A stretch of DNA of 64,000 bases. Origin: Bradyrhizobium sp. AUGA SZCCT0158 (GTDB lineage: Bacteria > Pseudomonadota > Alphaproteobacteria > Rhizobiales > Xanthobacteraceae). How positions within the stretch are numbered: the first letter of the stretch is position 1; each line of letters opens with the position of its first letter. The translations under genes were made by a program, and so were the position numbers. Under the pieces are notes generated by a model, which saw only the letters and a list, made by a program, of their open reading frames with translations, was not told the origin of the DNA and did not search any database. Positions 1-8,849 of the stretch are shown here, one piece after another. The stretch lies in the NCBI RefSeq assembly GCF_018130065.1, contig NZ_JAFCME010000023.1, forward strand, positions 30,578 to 94,577, given 5' to 3'.

Positions 1-2
1 CG

Positions 3-1355
3 ATAAAAGCCTACCGCCGGACGGACGTGGCAGCGGTGAGGATACTCTTCCCCGAACGGGACGCACCTGTTGTGTTCGACGTCCGGCACGTCGATCTCTA
101 CTTTTTCTATGACGTCGACCTTGTCATTCTTGCCGTCGAAGTATCCGGCTCCGACGTGCCGCTCGACGTGGTGCAGGACTCGCTGCACCGGTTCGGCCGC
201 GCCTATCCCGCGGGCTGGACCGCAGAGGGAGACGGCATCAACTGCCCCCGCAAGGTGGAATGGCTGGCGGCAGACGGGCGCGTGCTCGCGGTGTCGGACT
301 ACGAGGACAGAAAACAGTATCTGGCATCGGTGTGTCGCGAGCGGGCGCCGCCGCTCGCGGCGCACTGGCAATATTTGCTCAACCCGATGGCGGCCCATCA
401 CTCCGATCAGGCGGGCGCGCTGCGGTTCCGCCAACTCGAATATTACCGCATGCCGTTGATGGCTTATCTCGCCGTCGAACATCCGGAGCAACTGACGCGG
501 GCAGACTTTGCCCGGCTGGCCTACGCGAACGCGCCCGGCGACCGGCATGCGCTGCCCTACTCCGAGAAATATCTGGCGAGCTTCGAAGAAAACCATTGCT
601 ACGACAGGTACTATGACGAAACGCAAGCCGACGCCCGGCTGCGCACACGCGTGATGTGTTGCGATCACGCGTTCCTCATCGTCGGCGACGCCGCGAGGCC
701 CGTATTCCTGGATGCGGAGCGCGGCGTTCTTGGCCAGTTCCGTCATCAGTTCTTTCTGCTGGCGCTGATCGCGCACATGCACAAGGGCGCCTTGCTGATG
801 ATGTCCGACCGCCTGGTGCACGCTGTGACGCGCCTCAATATCGAGCAGCAGGAAACCGTGCGACGATTCCGCGCCGAGATCAGGGGCCTACTCGAAATAT
901 TCCTTCGCTTCACCCACCGCTACTGGTTTCACGACGTATCGGAGCACGTGCAGACGCGCGAGGTGTTCCATGCCCTGGTCAAACACCTCGGCACCGACCG
1001 CCTGTACGTCGATATTCGCGAAGAGCTGAAGGATATGGGCGCCTATCTCGACAGCGATCTGCTGCGTCGCCAGTCGAACATCTTCCTCAGGCTGACCGTC
1101 GTGACCATGATCGGCCTGATCGGCACCACCACGACGGGCTTCCTCGGCATGAGCAGCCTGATCGCCGCAACCGACCATCATCTCGCGGCGAAGACAATTT
1201 ACGTAGCCGTAACGGCAACCGCTTTCGCCGCGCTCACGCTCTATACGCTGGCAAAGTCGCAGCGCATTGCCGGTTTCCTCGATGCGCTGACCAACGAACG
1301 ATTGCCGCTGCGAACGAAGGCCGACGCATTGCTGGATATCTGGCGCAAGAAGTGA
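3..1355 (+). CDS. CorA-like two-TM membrane protein, 5' end outside window
   Basis: The reading frame is open from the window edge, so the gene probably begins upstream; the first possible internal start is the GTG at 27. The visible part is about 450 residues. A long soluble N-terminal region ends in two hydrophobic segments (roughly residues 352-378 and 390-412 counted from 27). This is the layout of CorA magnesium channels, with a large cytosolic domain and two C-terminal helices. The canonical Gly-Met-Asn signature that ends the first helix reads Gly-Met-Ser here (FLGMS). It is convergent with a canonical corA 97 bp away. Inference: a divergent CorA-family protein whose cation selectivity may be altered or lost. 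Substrate unknown. Confidence 0.6.
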   Translation: MKAYRRTDVAAVRILFPERDAPVVFDVRHVDLYFFYDVDLVILAVEVSGSDVPLDVVQDSLHRFGRAYPAGWTAEGDGINCPRKVEWLAADGRVLAVSDYEDRKQYLASVCRERAPPLAAHWQYLLNPMAAHHSDQAGALRFRQLEYYRMPLMAYLAVEHPEQLTRADFARLAYANAPGDRHALPYSEKYLASFEENHCYDRYYDETQADARLRTRVMCCDHAFLIVGDAARPVFLDAERGVLGQFRHQFFLLALIAHMHKGALLMMSDRLVHAVTRLNIEQQETVRRFRAEIRGLLEIFLRFTHRYWFHDVSEHVQTREVFHALVKHLGTDRLYVDIREELKDMGAYLDSDLLRRQSNIFLRLTVVTMIGLIGTTTTGFLGMSSLIAATDHHLAAKTIYVAVTATAFAALTLYTLAKSQRIAGFLDALTNERLPLRTKADALLDIWRKK

Positions 1356-1452
1356 TGACTTATTGCCGCTTTTGGCGGGATAGCGGACATTCGGCCGCCG
1401 CGTGATCTATCATTGCCCCCAACTCGGTCATGCGGCGAACCACATACTCGTA

Positions 1453-2418
1453 TCAGAGCCATCGAGCGCATTTGAAACGCACATAAAGCACCGCGCAAAG
1501 CAGGGCGATAATTCCGACCACGACAAAGTAGCCGTACTGCGTCTTCAACTCGGGCATGTTTTCGAAATTCATGCCGTAGATTCCGGCGATCGCGGTGGGC
1601 ACGGCCAGGATCGCGGCCCACGCGGCCAGCTGCCGCGTAATCGCGCTCTGACGTTGCTGCTCCAATAGATTGCTCACTTCGAAGACCGAGGTCAGCACGT
1701 CTCGCAACGAGTTCACCATCGCCTCGACGCGCCGCACGTGGTCCAGGACGTCTTGAAAATAGGGCCGGGCGTTGGCATCGAGGCACGGTGTCTCAAGGTG
1801 GACGAGCCGGCCGCAGACCTCCATCATGGGGCCGATAATTCGCTGAAAGCGGATCAGTTCCTGACGCAGCCCGAACAGCCGTTTGACGTCTGCGCGACTG
1901 AGGAAGCTGTCAAGCGCGCTTTGCTCCATCTTGAGAACGTGTTCCTCGATCGTCTCGACCACCGGCAGGTATCCATCAACGATGAAGTCGAGGATGGCGT
2001 GCAGGACATAATCCGGACCATGTCTCAGCAAGCTGGGAGCCGCTTCGAGTTGGGCGCGCAGTTCGCTGTGCGCCCGCGCCGAGCCATGCCGAACCGTAAT
2101 GATAAAATTCTTTCCGACAAAGATCGCTGTTTCGCCATAGGCGATGTGATCCTGCTCAAGATGAGCCGTGCGCGTCATGACAAACAGCTGGTCACCGTAG
2201 ACGTCAACTTTCGGCAGTTGGTTTGCCTTGAACGCGTCCTCGATCGCGAGCGGATGAAGCCCGTAGTTCTTCTCGAGTTGCTCAAGCTCTCGTTTCGAAG
2301 GCTCGAACAACCCGATCCAGACAAACTCGGACTTGCCCTTGCAATCGATGGGCTCGTCCAGCGAAACGGCCCTTGCACTCTTGCCGTTGCGATACAGGTG
2401 GGCAGCCACGACGCTCAC
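1453..2418 (-). CDS. corA: CorA-family magnesium/cobalt transporter
   Basis: 321 residues, the usual length for CorA. The acidic and helical cytosolic domain occupies about residues 1-255. Two transmembrane helices follow near 262-282 and 295-315, and the first ends in the signature YGMNFENMPEL, whose Gly-Met-Asn loop forms the pore entrance. CorA assembles as an inner-membrane pentamer and takes up Mg2+ (also Co2+ and Ni2+) down the membrane potential. The gene lies 21 bp downstream of a broken DUF4118-GAF gene on the same strand, so the two were probably co-transcribed. Family assignment is firm; the ion preference is not visible in the sequence. Confidence 0.93.
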   Translation of the reverse strand: MSVVAAHLYRNGKSARAVSLDEPIDCKGKSEFVWIGLFEPSKRELEQLEKNYGLHPLAIEDAFKANQLPKVDVYGDQLFVMTRTAHLEQDHIAYGETAIFVGKNFIITVRHGSARAHSELRAQLEAAPSLLRHGPDYVLHAILDFIVDGYLPVVETIEEHVLKMEQSALDSFLSRADVKRLFGLRQELIRFQRIIGPMMEVCGRLVHLETPCLDANARPYFQDVLDHVRRVEAMVNSLRDVLTSVFEVSNLLEQQRQSAITRQLAAWAAILAVPTAIAGIYGMNFENMPELKTQYGYFVVVGIIALLCAVLYVRFKCARWL

Positions 2419-2439
2419 AACGAACTTCCTCCGGACGAC

Positions 2440-3291
2440 CTATTCAGCGGGGCTTCCAGCCCGTGCATGTTGACGATCTAGCACCAGGGCCAAAACACTC
2501 GCAACGATGTTGACGAGCGTATCCGGCGCCGAAGGACGTTCATCCGGGTCGAACGCTAGTCCAATGACGGCATTCGGGCCTCCGGCCGTCTTTACGGGCC
2601 AAAAGTCGAAGCGCGACGCCAGATTCGGATAGACTTCGCAACGCTGGACAGTTCCCGTCGACAGCGATGATCGCGCCGCATTCAGTTCGGCCTCCTGGGG
2701 TTCCACGTCGCCGGCTGCCTTGAGGGAAACGACCCTGTCCCGGTAACAAGCATCACGACAGCGGGAACCTGGAAGATCGCTTCAAGGGCCTGGGAAGTGA
2801 TCGAGACGATCGCGTTGGTATCGTCGGCCGCGACGACGTCACGGCTATAGTTTTGCAGCGCCGTCGCCTGCCTTCTTAACGAGGCCGCCTCGATCGCCCT
2901 CCGGCCAGAGGTGAAGGCAACGCCACTCGCAATGAGGCCGACCACCGAACAGCAGCCCGATCGCCCAGATGTTTGCCACATCGTCGACGGCGAGTGAGTA
3001 GCGAGGATCAATGAAGAAGAAATTGAAAGCAAGGGCGCCAAGGATCGCCGAACAGAGAGCCGGTCCGAGGCCGAGGCTAACGCCCGCGATGATCACCGGT
3101 ACGACGAATACGAGCGACAAATTGGGGATCGCGATCTTGCTGTCCACACCGATCGCGACGACCGTCGCGAGGGCGATCATTGCGATTGCAGCAAGGTATC
3201 GCATCACCGGCGATGTTATCGGGCCTAGGAGGCTATCGGTATCGGACGCAGGTGCAACGTCCAACGGCAGCTTCGATTCAATATCGACCAT
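2440..3291 (-). pseudogene. DUF4118-GAF membrane sensor, two frameshifts
   Basis: The ATG at 3291 follows a good AGGAG and opens a protein with four hydrophobic segments and the text FNFFFIDPRYSLAVDD, typical of the KdpD-like DUF4118 membrane domain. The frame breaks near 2945, between WAIGLLFGG and the expected continuation VVGLIASGVAFTSG, which lies in another frame. A GAF-like stretch then runs to about 2735, where a second shift after VVMLVTG is repaired in a third frame by DRVVSLKAAGDVEPQE. The rejoined product would be about 283 residues, a sensory membrane protein without a kinase domain. Two shifts suggest a true pseudogene, but assembly errors cannot be excluded. It immediately precedes corA. 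Confidence 0.72.
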
Positions 3292-3524
3292 CGCTTCAAC
3301 TCCTGGCTGGGACGCAGGGCCACACGAACAAAGAGCGCCAGCAGTACGGCGAGGCGCACTCTCCATTCCGCTCGGTAGTGACTTCCGACAGCACGATAGA
3401 GATTGGTCCGTTGGCATATAAAGTCGATATGACAAAGCTGCGCGCGATATAGGAATCTCATAAGCGCTGATGGCCGCTGTTCGCCGTCGGGCTGCTGGAA
3501 TGTCGCCGATTGGCGAGGAGGCCC

Positions 3525-4172
3525 TCAGTAATCCAGCCGCCCGAATAATTCCCCGAACGGAATCATGATGTGGGTCCGGTACGCCTCGCGCGTTTGCAAG
3601 GCGCGGTACCAGCGCTCGACCTGCGGCAATGACGGGCGGTCGATTTCCAGCTCGAAGTAACGGTAGAGCGACGTCCCGGCCGTGATGTCGGCAAGCGACA
3701 AGGACTCGCCGAGCAGGAAGCTACGCCCCTCCAGCAACCGGTCGAGTTTTTCGAAATTCCTGGCGCAACGCGCCAATGCGGCCTTGATCGCCGGCCAGTT
3801 TCGCTTGTCTTCCGGTGTCCGGTAAAATCCCCAGAACACACCGGTGAGGAAATCCGGTTGCAGCGCGGTTTGCGACCAATCCATCCAGCCGTCGACGGCG
3901 GCACGGACGACGGGATCATCTGACCAGAATCGACCAGCGCCGTGGCGCGCGGCCAGATATCGGAGGATCGCATGCGATTCCCACACAATGGTCTCGCCGT
4001 CCTTGACGACGGGAATGCGGCCGTGCGGGTTCATCGCCAGAAACGCCGGCGCATCGAGTCCGCCCGCCGAGCCGCCGGCATCGATATGTTCATGCGCGAG
4101 TTCAAGCTCACCGATCAGCCACATGACTTTCTGGACGTTGAATGAACTGCGGCGTCCCCAGACCTTGAGCAT
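3525..4172 (-). CDS. Glutathione S-transferase family protein
   Basis: 215 residues from the ATG at 4172, which has GGAG upstream. The N-terminal thioredoxin fold (residues 1-80) shows the expected GRIPVVKDG segment, with the cis-proline, and WESHAILRYLA, which holds the Glu-Ser pair that binds the gamma-glutamyl group. The all-helical C-terminal domain contains SLADI near residue 165, the N-capping box typical of GSTs. Such proteins conjugate or reduce small electrophiles with glutathione in the cytosol. The gene starts 14 bp after the stop of a LysR regulator on the same strand, so the two are probably co-transcribed. Substrate unknown. Confidence 0.85.
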   Translation of the reverse strand: MLKVWGRRSSFNVQKVMWLIGELELAHEHIDAGGSAGGLDAPAFLAMNPHGRIPVVKDGETIVWESHAILRYLAARHGAGRFWSDDPVVRAAVDGWMDWSQTALQPDFLTGVFWGFYRTPEDKRNWPAIKAALARCARNFEKLDRLLEGRSFLLGESLSLADITAGTSLYRYFELEIDRPSLPQVERWYRALQTREAYRTHIMIPFGELFGRLDY

Positions 4173-4186
4173 TCTCTTTCTCCAAA

Positions 4187-5080
4187 TTACTTCGGCGCCA
4201 TCCTGCGCAGATGTTCCACCAACTGCTGCGCCGGCTTCGGCAGCGACTTGAAACTGCGGGCGCAGATCGCAAGTCTGCGGTTGGCCCAGGGATCCCTGAT
4301 CCTGACGACGCTGATCTTCATCGACCGCGCGCAGCGCCTGGCCGCTACTTCCGGCATCACGGCGACACCGATGCCGGCAGAAACCATCTGCCCGATCGCA
4401 TCGAAATTGTTGAGCCGGGCGCGAAACCGCAAGCGTGCACCGAGCCGCGCGGCGTGGCCGGTGACATGGGCGTGCAGCGCGCTCGAAGTGATCAGGCCGA
4501 CGAAATCCCGCTCCACCACCTCGCGGAAATCGACCTGCCGCCGGTTCGACAGTTCGTCTTGGCGCGCGGTGACCAGCACCAGGCGGTCTTCGCTGTAGGG
4601 GATCCGCTCGATGCCGTCGGGCAGCGCGTGTTCGGCGGCGAGCCCCAGATGAGCGGCGCCGCTGGCGATGGCCCGCGCGATGTCGGCGCTTTCGCGCTCC
4701 TCGACGTCGATCGAAATATGCGGATGCTGGCTCAGGAACGCGGCCAGCGCCTTCGGCAGATATTCCGACAGGCCGGAGGTGTTGGCGAGGAAGCGGACGG
4801 TGGCCTTGACGCCGCGCGAGAACGCGGCGAGATCGCCGCGCATCGCGTCCACATTGTGCATGACGATGCGAGCATGATCGAGCAGGCTTTCGCCGGCCGG
4901 CGTCAGTTCGACGCCGCGGCGGCCACGCTGCAGCAGTGACACGCCGAGCGCGGCTTCCAGGCCCTTGATGCGCGCGCTGGCCGAGGCCAGCGCCAGATGC
5001 ACGCGGTTCGCGCCATTGGTGATGCTGCGCGTCTCGGCCACCGCGATAAAGAGCTGTAGGTCGACCAGATCGAAGCGCAT
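4187..5080 (-). CDS. LysR-family transcriptional regulator
   Basis: 297 residues from the ATG at 5080 (an in-frame GTG sits directly before it at 5083). The winged HTH fills residues 1-60, with the usual pattern DLQLFIAVAETRSIT and the recognition region up to LLQRGRRGVELTPAGE. The periplasmic-binding-like effector domain follows from about residue 90. It is divergent from a TauE/SafE-type permease starting at 5173, and the 92-bp gap is the classic place for a LysR-controlled bidirectional promoter. I therefore infer that it regulates that permease and perhaps the downstream GST. The effector is unknown. Confidence 0.88.
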   Translation of the reverse strand: MRFDLVDLQLFIAVAETRSITNGANRVHLALASASARIKGLEAALGVSLLQRGRRGVELTPAGESLLDHARIVMHNVDAMRGDLAAFSRGVKATVRFLANTSGLSEYLPKALAAFLSQHPHISIDVEERESADIARAIASGAAHLGLAAEHALPDGIERIPYSEDRLVLVTARQDELSNRRQVDFREVVERDFVGLITSSALHAHVTGHAARLGARLRFRARLNNFDAIGQMVSAGIGVAVMPEVAARRCARSMKISVVRIRDPWANRRLAICARSFKSLPKPAQQLVEHLRRMAPK

Positions 5081-5172
5081 CACGAATTCCGATATCTGCC
5101 TTCGGCGTAGCCGAATGCTGTCTCCGTAATCTCCAGATTGTGCCTGATAGCACGATCGGTCAATGTGGCCGC

Positions 5173-5925
5173 ATGATCGATTCCATGCTCATTCTCATTG
5201 CGGCCGCGTTCCTGCTCGCCGGTTTCATCAAGGGCGTCATCGGGCTCGGCCTGCCGACGGTGTCGATGGGGCTGCTCGCGGTAACGATGCCGCCCGGCCA
5301 GGCGATCGCGATCGTGATCGTTCCGGCGATCGTCACCAACATCTGGCAGACCTTCGGCGGCCCTTATCTGCGCGACATCATGCGGCGGCTGTGGCCGCTG
5401 ATGGTCGGCACCGTGATCGGCATCTGGCTCAACGGCGGGCTCTTGACCGGGCCCTATGCGGCCTATGGCACCGTCATCCTCGGCGTGCTGCTGGTGATCT
5501 ATGCCATCGTCGGCCTGTGCAAATTCAGCTTCAAGGTCGCGCAACGCGACGAGAAGTGGATCGGCGGCATCGTCGGCCTTGTCACCGGCGTGATCTCGGC
5601 CGCGACCGGCGTTCAGGTCATCCCGTCAATGCCGTTCATGCAGGCGATCGGCATGCAGAAGGACGAACTGGTGCAGGCGCTCGGCGTGTTCTTCACGGTC
5701 GCCACCGTGGCGCTCGCCTTCAACATCACCGCGGCGGGCCTGCTGACGGCCGCAACCGCGCTGCCGGGCGCGGTGGCGATGGCGGCGTCCTTTGCCGGCA
5801 TGTTCATCGGCCAGGCGGTGCGAACGCGGATGCAGCCGGACGTGTTCCGCCGCTGGTTCCTGATCGCGATGATCTTCCTCGGGCTCTATCTCGCCGTCGG
5901 CGGGTTTCTGAAAATTCACGGCTAG
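5173..5925 (+). CDS. Sulfite exporter TauE/SafE family permease
   Basis: 250 residues from the ATG at 5173. About eight hydrophobic segments are visible, and the family hallmark GFIKGVIGLGLPT occurs near residue 16, with the internal-repeat counterpart GLVTGVISAATGVQ near residue 140. TauE/SafE proteins move anions such as sulfite, sulfoacetate or other organic acids across the inner membrane. The frame is open for 11 more codons upstream, but the first membrane helix begins right after the chosen start. Divergent LysR gene at 4187-5080. Substrate cannot be told from sequence. Confidence 0.85.
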   Translation: MIDSMLILIAAAFLLAGFIKGVIGLGLPTVSMGLLAVTMPPGQAIAIVIVPAIVTNIWQTFGGPYLRDIMRRLWPLMVGTVIGIWLNGGLLTGPYAAYGTVILGVLLVIYAIVGLCKFSFKVAQRDEKWIGGIVGLVTGVISAATGVQVIPSMPFMQAIGMQKDELVQALGVFFTVATVALAFNITAAGLLTAATALPGAVAMAASFAGMFIGQAVRTRMQPDVFRRWFLIAMIFLGLYLAVGGFLKIHG

Positions 5926-5957
5926 AACCCGGTTCTGGCTGGATCAGAACCAGGTTC
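5925..5957. terminator. Imperfect hairpin between convergent genes
   Basis: GAACCCGGTTCTG (5925-5937) pairs with CAGAACCAGGTTC (5945-5957) with one mismatch across a 7-base loop. It sits directly at the stop of the permease gene and before the convergent lysE-type gene, so it may stop transcription from both sides. There is no strong T-run. Confidence 0.45.
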
Positions 5958-5969
5958 CAGCTATCTTGC

Positions 5970-6003
5970 TTTGACGCGTTTTCCTGACGCGAACTGGCTT
6001 GAA
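5970..6003. repeat. Short dispersed repeat (TTTGACGCG family)
   Basis: The text TTTGACGCGTTTTC..GACGCGAACTGG recurs with small changes at 36859-36910 and 39820-39911 in this window. All copies lie at gene ends. It looks like a short non-coding dispersed repeat. Confidence 0.6.
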
Positions 6004-6028
6004 AGGCGCCTCACCCAAATGGGGTAGA

Positions 6029-6673
6029 TCAGCGGGTCTGCAGCATCGCCACGCGAATCCCGAGATAGATAAACATCCCGCCGAGCACGCGGTTGATCCA
6101 GGCGATCACGCGCTGGGAGTGCCTGATGCGGGAGGCGGCCTTCGACGCAAAGGCTGCGACGCCGAGGCACCACAGCGTGCCATTGAAGATGAAGATCAGG
6201 CCGAGGGCCAGGAAGGCCGCCGTCTTGTGCGGCGAATCGGCGGCTACGAATTGTGGCAGGAACGCCAGGAAGAACAGTGCGACCTTGGGATTGAGGACGT
6301 TGGTCAAGGCCCCCTGCCAGAACACGCGGCGCAGCGAGACCGTCCCGTCCTGCACGGCTGCTTCAGCAATTGGGGCCGCGCGCGACAGCAGCATCTGGAA
6401 GCCCGTAAACACCAGATAGGCCGCGCCGACCAGCTTCAGGACCGTAAAGGCCGCCGCCGACGTCATCAGCAGCGCGGACAGGCCAATCGCTGCACCGAAC
6501 ACGTGAACCAGACAGCCACTGCAGATGCCGAGCGCGGCCGCCGCCCCGCCGCGCCAGCCCAACTGGATGCTGCGGCCGATGATGTAGGCGGTATCGGGGC
6601 CCGGCGTGACATTAAGCAGCAACCCCGAGAGGATGAACAACCAGAGTTCGTTTATGCCGAGCAGCTCGCCCAT
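6029..6673 (-). CDS. LysE-family amino-acid exporter
   Basis: 214 residues from the ATG at 6673, preceded by GAGGGAAC; the frame stays open 25 codons further upstream, but without a better ribosome site. Six hydrophobic segments and the family signature LLLNVTPGPDTAYIIGRS (residues 14-31) identify the LysE/RhtB superfamily, inner-membrane exporters of amino acids or derivatives such as homoserine lactone. ALTNVLNPKVALFFLAFLPQ near residue 117 is the conserved second motif. It stands alone, convergent with the TauE-like gene and divergent from the cyclase gene. Substrate unknown. Confidence 0.9.
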   Translation of the reverse strand: MGELLGINELWLFILSGLLLNVTPGPDTAYIIGRSIQLGWRGGAAAALGICSGCLVHVFGAAIGLSALLMTSAAAFTVLKLVGAAYLVFTGFQMLLSRAAPIAEAAVQDGTVSLRRVFWQGALTNVLNPKVALFFLAFLPQFVAADSPHKTAAFLALGLIFIFNGTLWCLGVAAFASKAASRIRHSQRVIAWINRVLGGMFIYLGIRVAMLQTR

Positions 6674-6848
6674 GATTTTGACCAGTTCCCTCGTGACAAT
6701 CCATTGGTCCAGCGCATGCCAATCGCAATTGGATTGCGTTACTATCACTTCTGGATCGGCCTTCCGCCAGATACAGCGTATTTAATAATCATTGGAATCG
6801 CTTGGCCGACCGCATAGTGGTATGCAAGCGCGGGAGTTTTAGGGATAC

Positions 6849-8648
6849 ATGGAAAGACGGCTAGCCGCCATCGTTTGCGCTGATGTCGCCGGCTATTCCC
6901 GCATGATGGGAGCCGACGAGGCGGGCACGCATGCCACCTTCAAGGCTCACCGCACCGCGATCTACCCGATCATCCTCAACCATGGCGGCCGTCTGGTGAA
7001 GAACACCGGCGATGGCTTCCTGCTGGAGTTTCCCAGCATCGTCGGCGCCATCGAGGCCGCGGTCGCGATGCAGATGATGATGGCCGAACGAAACCATCAT
7101 TTGCCCACCGACCGTGTGATGCAATTCCGTATGGGCATCCATATGGGCGACGTGATGGCCGACGAGGACGAGGTGTTCGGCGACGACGTCAACATCGCGG
7201 TCCGGCTCGAATCGGTGGCCGCCCCGGGCGGCGTGGCTGTGTCGGGCAAGGCCTATGGCGAGGCCGGCAAGCGCCTCAGCGTGCCCTTCATCGACGCCGG
7301 CCCGCACCGGTTCAAGAACATCGAGGAGCCGGTCAGCGTCTGGTCCTGGGAGCCTGAGGGCGCCGACCACCGCAGCCGCGAGGCGAGGGATCCCGCGAAC
7401 CTGCCTGCGCAATACCGGACCGCGATCGTCGGCGTGCTGCCGTTCGCCAATCTGAGCGAGAGCGCCGACGAGTATTTCTCCGACGGCCTCACCGAGGACC
7501 TGATCCACGCATTGTCGCTGCAATCGTTCTACCGGGTGCTGAGCCGCAACTCGACGTTCTCCTTCAAGGGCAAGAACCTGAGCACGCGCCTGATCGCGCG
7601 CGAGATCGACGCGAGCTACCTGATCCAGGGCTCGGTGCGCCGCGCCGGCAGCAAGATCCGCGTCACCGCCGAGCTGATCGCGCCCGAGAACGGCGAGCAA
7701 TTATGGACCGGCCGCTACGACCGCGACATGGGCGACCTGTTCGCGATGCAGGACGAGATCACCACCAGCCTGTCGGCGGCGATCGCGGCCGAGATCTACC
7801 GGGCCGAGGCTTCCGCCCCTCCCCGGCCGTCGTCGAATGACCTGACCGCATGGGACCGCTTCCTCAAGGGGCTTTCCTATTATTACCTGCAGACCAAAGC
7901 CGATTTCGAAACCTCGATCGGCCTGTTCAGGGAGGCGATCGCGCTCGATCCGACGCTGTCGATCGCCCGCGCCTATCTCGCCACCATCATGATGCAGAGC
8001 ATCCAGTTCGGATGGATCAAGAGCACGCGCGAACTGTGGACCACGGCGATGGATCTGGCCGAGAGCAGCGTCAGGCTTGATCCGCGCTCGTCCTTTGCCT
8101 TCCAGATCGTCGCCTATCTGCACGCCCTGGAAGGGCATCACGAGGTCTCCATGGATGCCGCGAACCGGGCGGTCGGGCTGAACCCCTACGACATGGGCGC
8201 CCGCGGTGTTCTCGGCTTCTGTTATTTTTACGCAGGCGACCATCGCCAGGCCATCGAACTGATTTCAATGGCGGCGCAGCGCGGGAATTCCGACCCGCGC
8301 TATCAATGGGCAGGGGTGAATGCGTTCGCCCATTACCTCGTCGGCCAGTATGACGCCTCGCTGTCCTGGGCCCGCGAACAGCTGTACCTCAATCCCAATC
8401 ATCTTCAGGCGCTCGCGATTCGCGCAGCCGCGCTCGCCCAGCTCGGGCGCGCCGAGGAAGCAACCAACGCCACTGAAGTCCTGCTGCACAATTATCCGAG
8501 CTTTACCGTCGAACGCCATTTGAGCAATTTCCATTGGAAACGGCCCGACGACATCGCCCATTACCGCGACGGCCTGCTGAAGGCCGGCGTTCCCTCCACC
8601 AGATTGACGCTCGTCGAGTCGGCGCCGAAGCTTGCCGCCGATTCCTGA
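6849..8648 (+). CDS. Class III adenylate/guanylate cyclase with TolB-like and TPR regions
   Basis: 599 residues. Residues 1-175 form a class III cyclase catalytic domain. The two metal-binding aspartates are visible in CADVAGYS (about D12) and NTGDGFLLEF (about D55), and FGDDVNIAVRLES follows near 117. Residues about 195-320 form a segment common in rhizobial cyclases (GVLPFANLSES...YFSDGLTEDLI), which resembles the TolB N-terminal fold. The C-terminal half is helical, with TPR-like repeats (SIARAYLATI, LDPRSSFAFQIVAYLHALEG, LNPNHLQALAIRAAALAQLG). No membrane segment is seen, so it is probably cytosolic and makes cAMP in response to a protein or ligand cue. These genes are highly amplified in Bradyrhizobium; the specific signal is unknown. 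Confidence 0.88.
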   Translation: MERRLAAIVCADVAGYSRMMGADEAGTHATFKAHRTAIYPIILNHGGRLVKNTGDGFLLEFPSIVGAIEAAVAMQMMMAERNHHLPTDRVMQFRMGIHMGDVMADEDEVFGDDVNIAVRLESVAAPGGVAVSGKAYGEAGKRLSVPFIDAGPHRFKNIEEPVSVWSWEPEGADHRSREARDPANLPAQYRTAIVGVLPFANLSESADEYFSDGLTEDLIHALSLQSFYRVLSRNSTFSFKGKNLSTRLIAREIDASYLIQGSVRRAGSKIRVTAELIAPENGEQLWTGRYDRDMGDLFAMQDEITTSLSAAIAAEIYRAEASAPPRPSSNDLTAWDRFLKGLSYYYLQTKADFETSIGLFREAIALDPTLSIARAYLATIMMQSIQFGWIKSTRELWTTAMDLAESSVRLDPRSSFAFQIVAYLHALEGHHEVSMDAANRAVGLNPYDMGARGVLGFCYFYAGDHRQAIELISMAAQRGNSDPRYQWAGVNAFAHYLVGQYDASLSWAREQLYLNPNHLQALAIRAAALAQLGRAEEATNATEVLLHNYPSFTVERHLSNFHWKRPDDIAHYRDGLLKAGVPSTRLTLVESAPKLAADS

Positions 8649-8849
8649 AGCGGCCGCGTTGCTTTGCGCCATTTTGTTATCCCGGCCGGCGCGCCTTCGG
8701 CCGCTGGTTGACACGGCTTCGAATCCGGCGAAAACTTGGTTGCACCCTGAAGTAGTACACGACCGGCGGATTCTCTTTTCGAATCCATTCCCCTTCAGAC
8801 CGAGGCCGATTGTCTTTTTCATATTCGCTGCCTTTTCAGGATTGGATCC

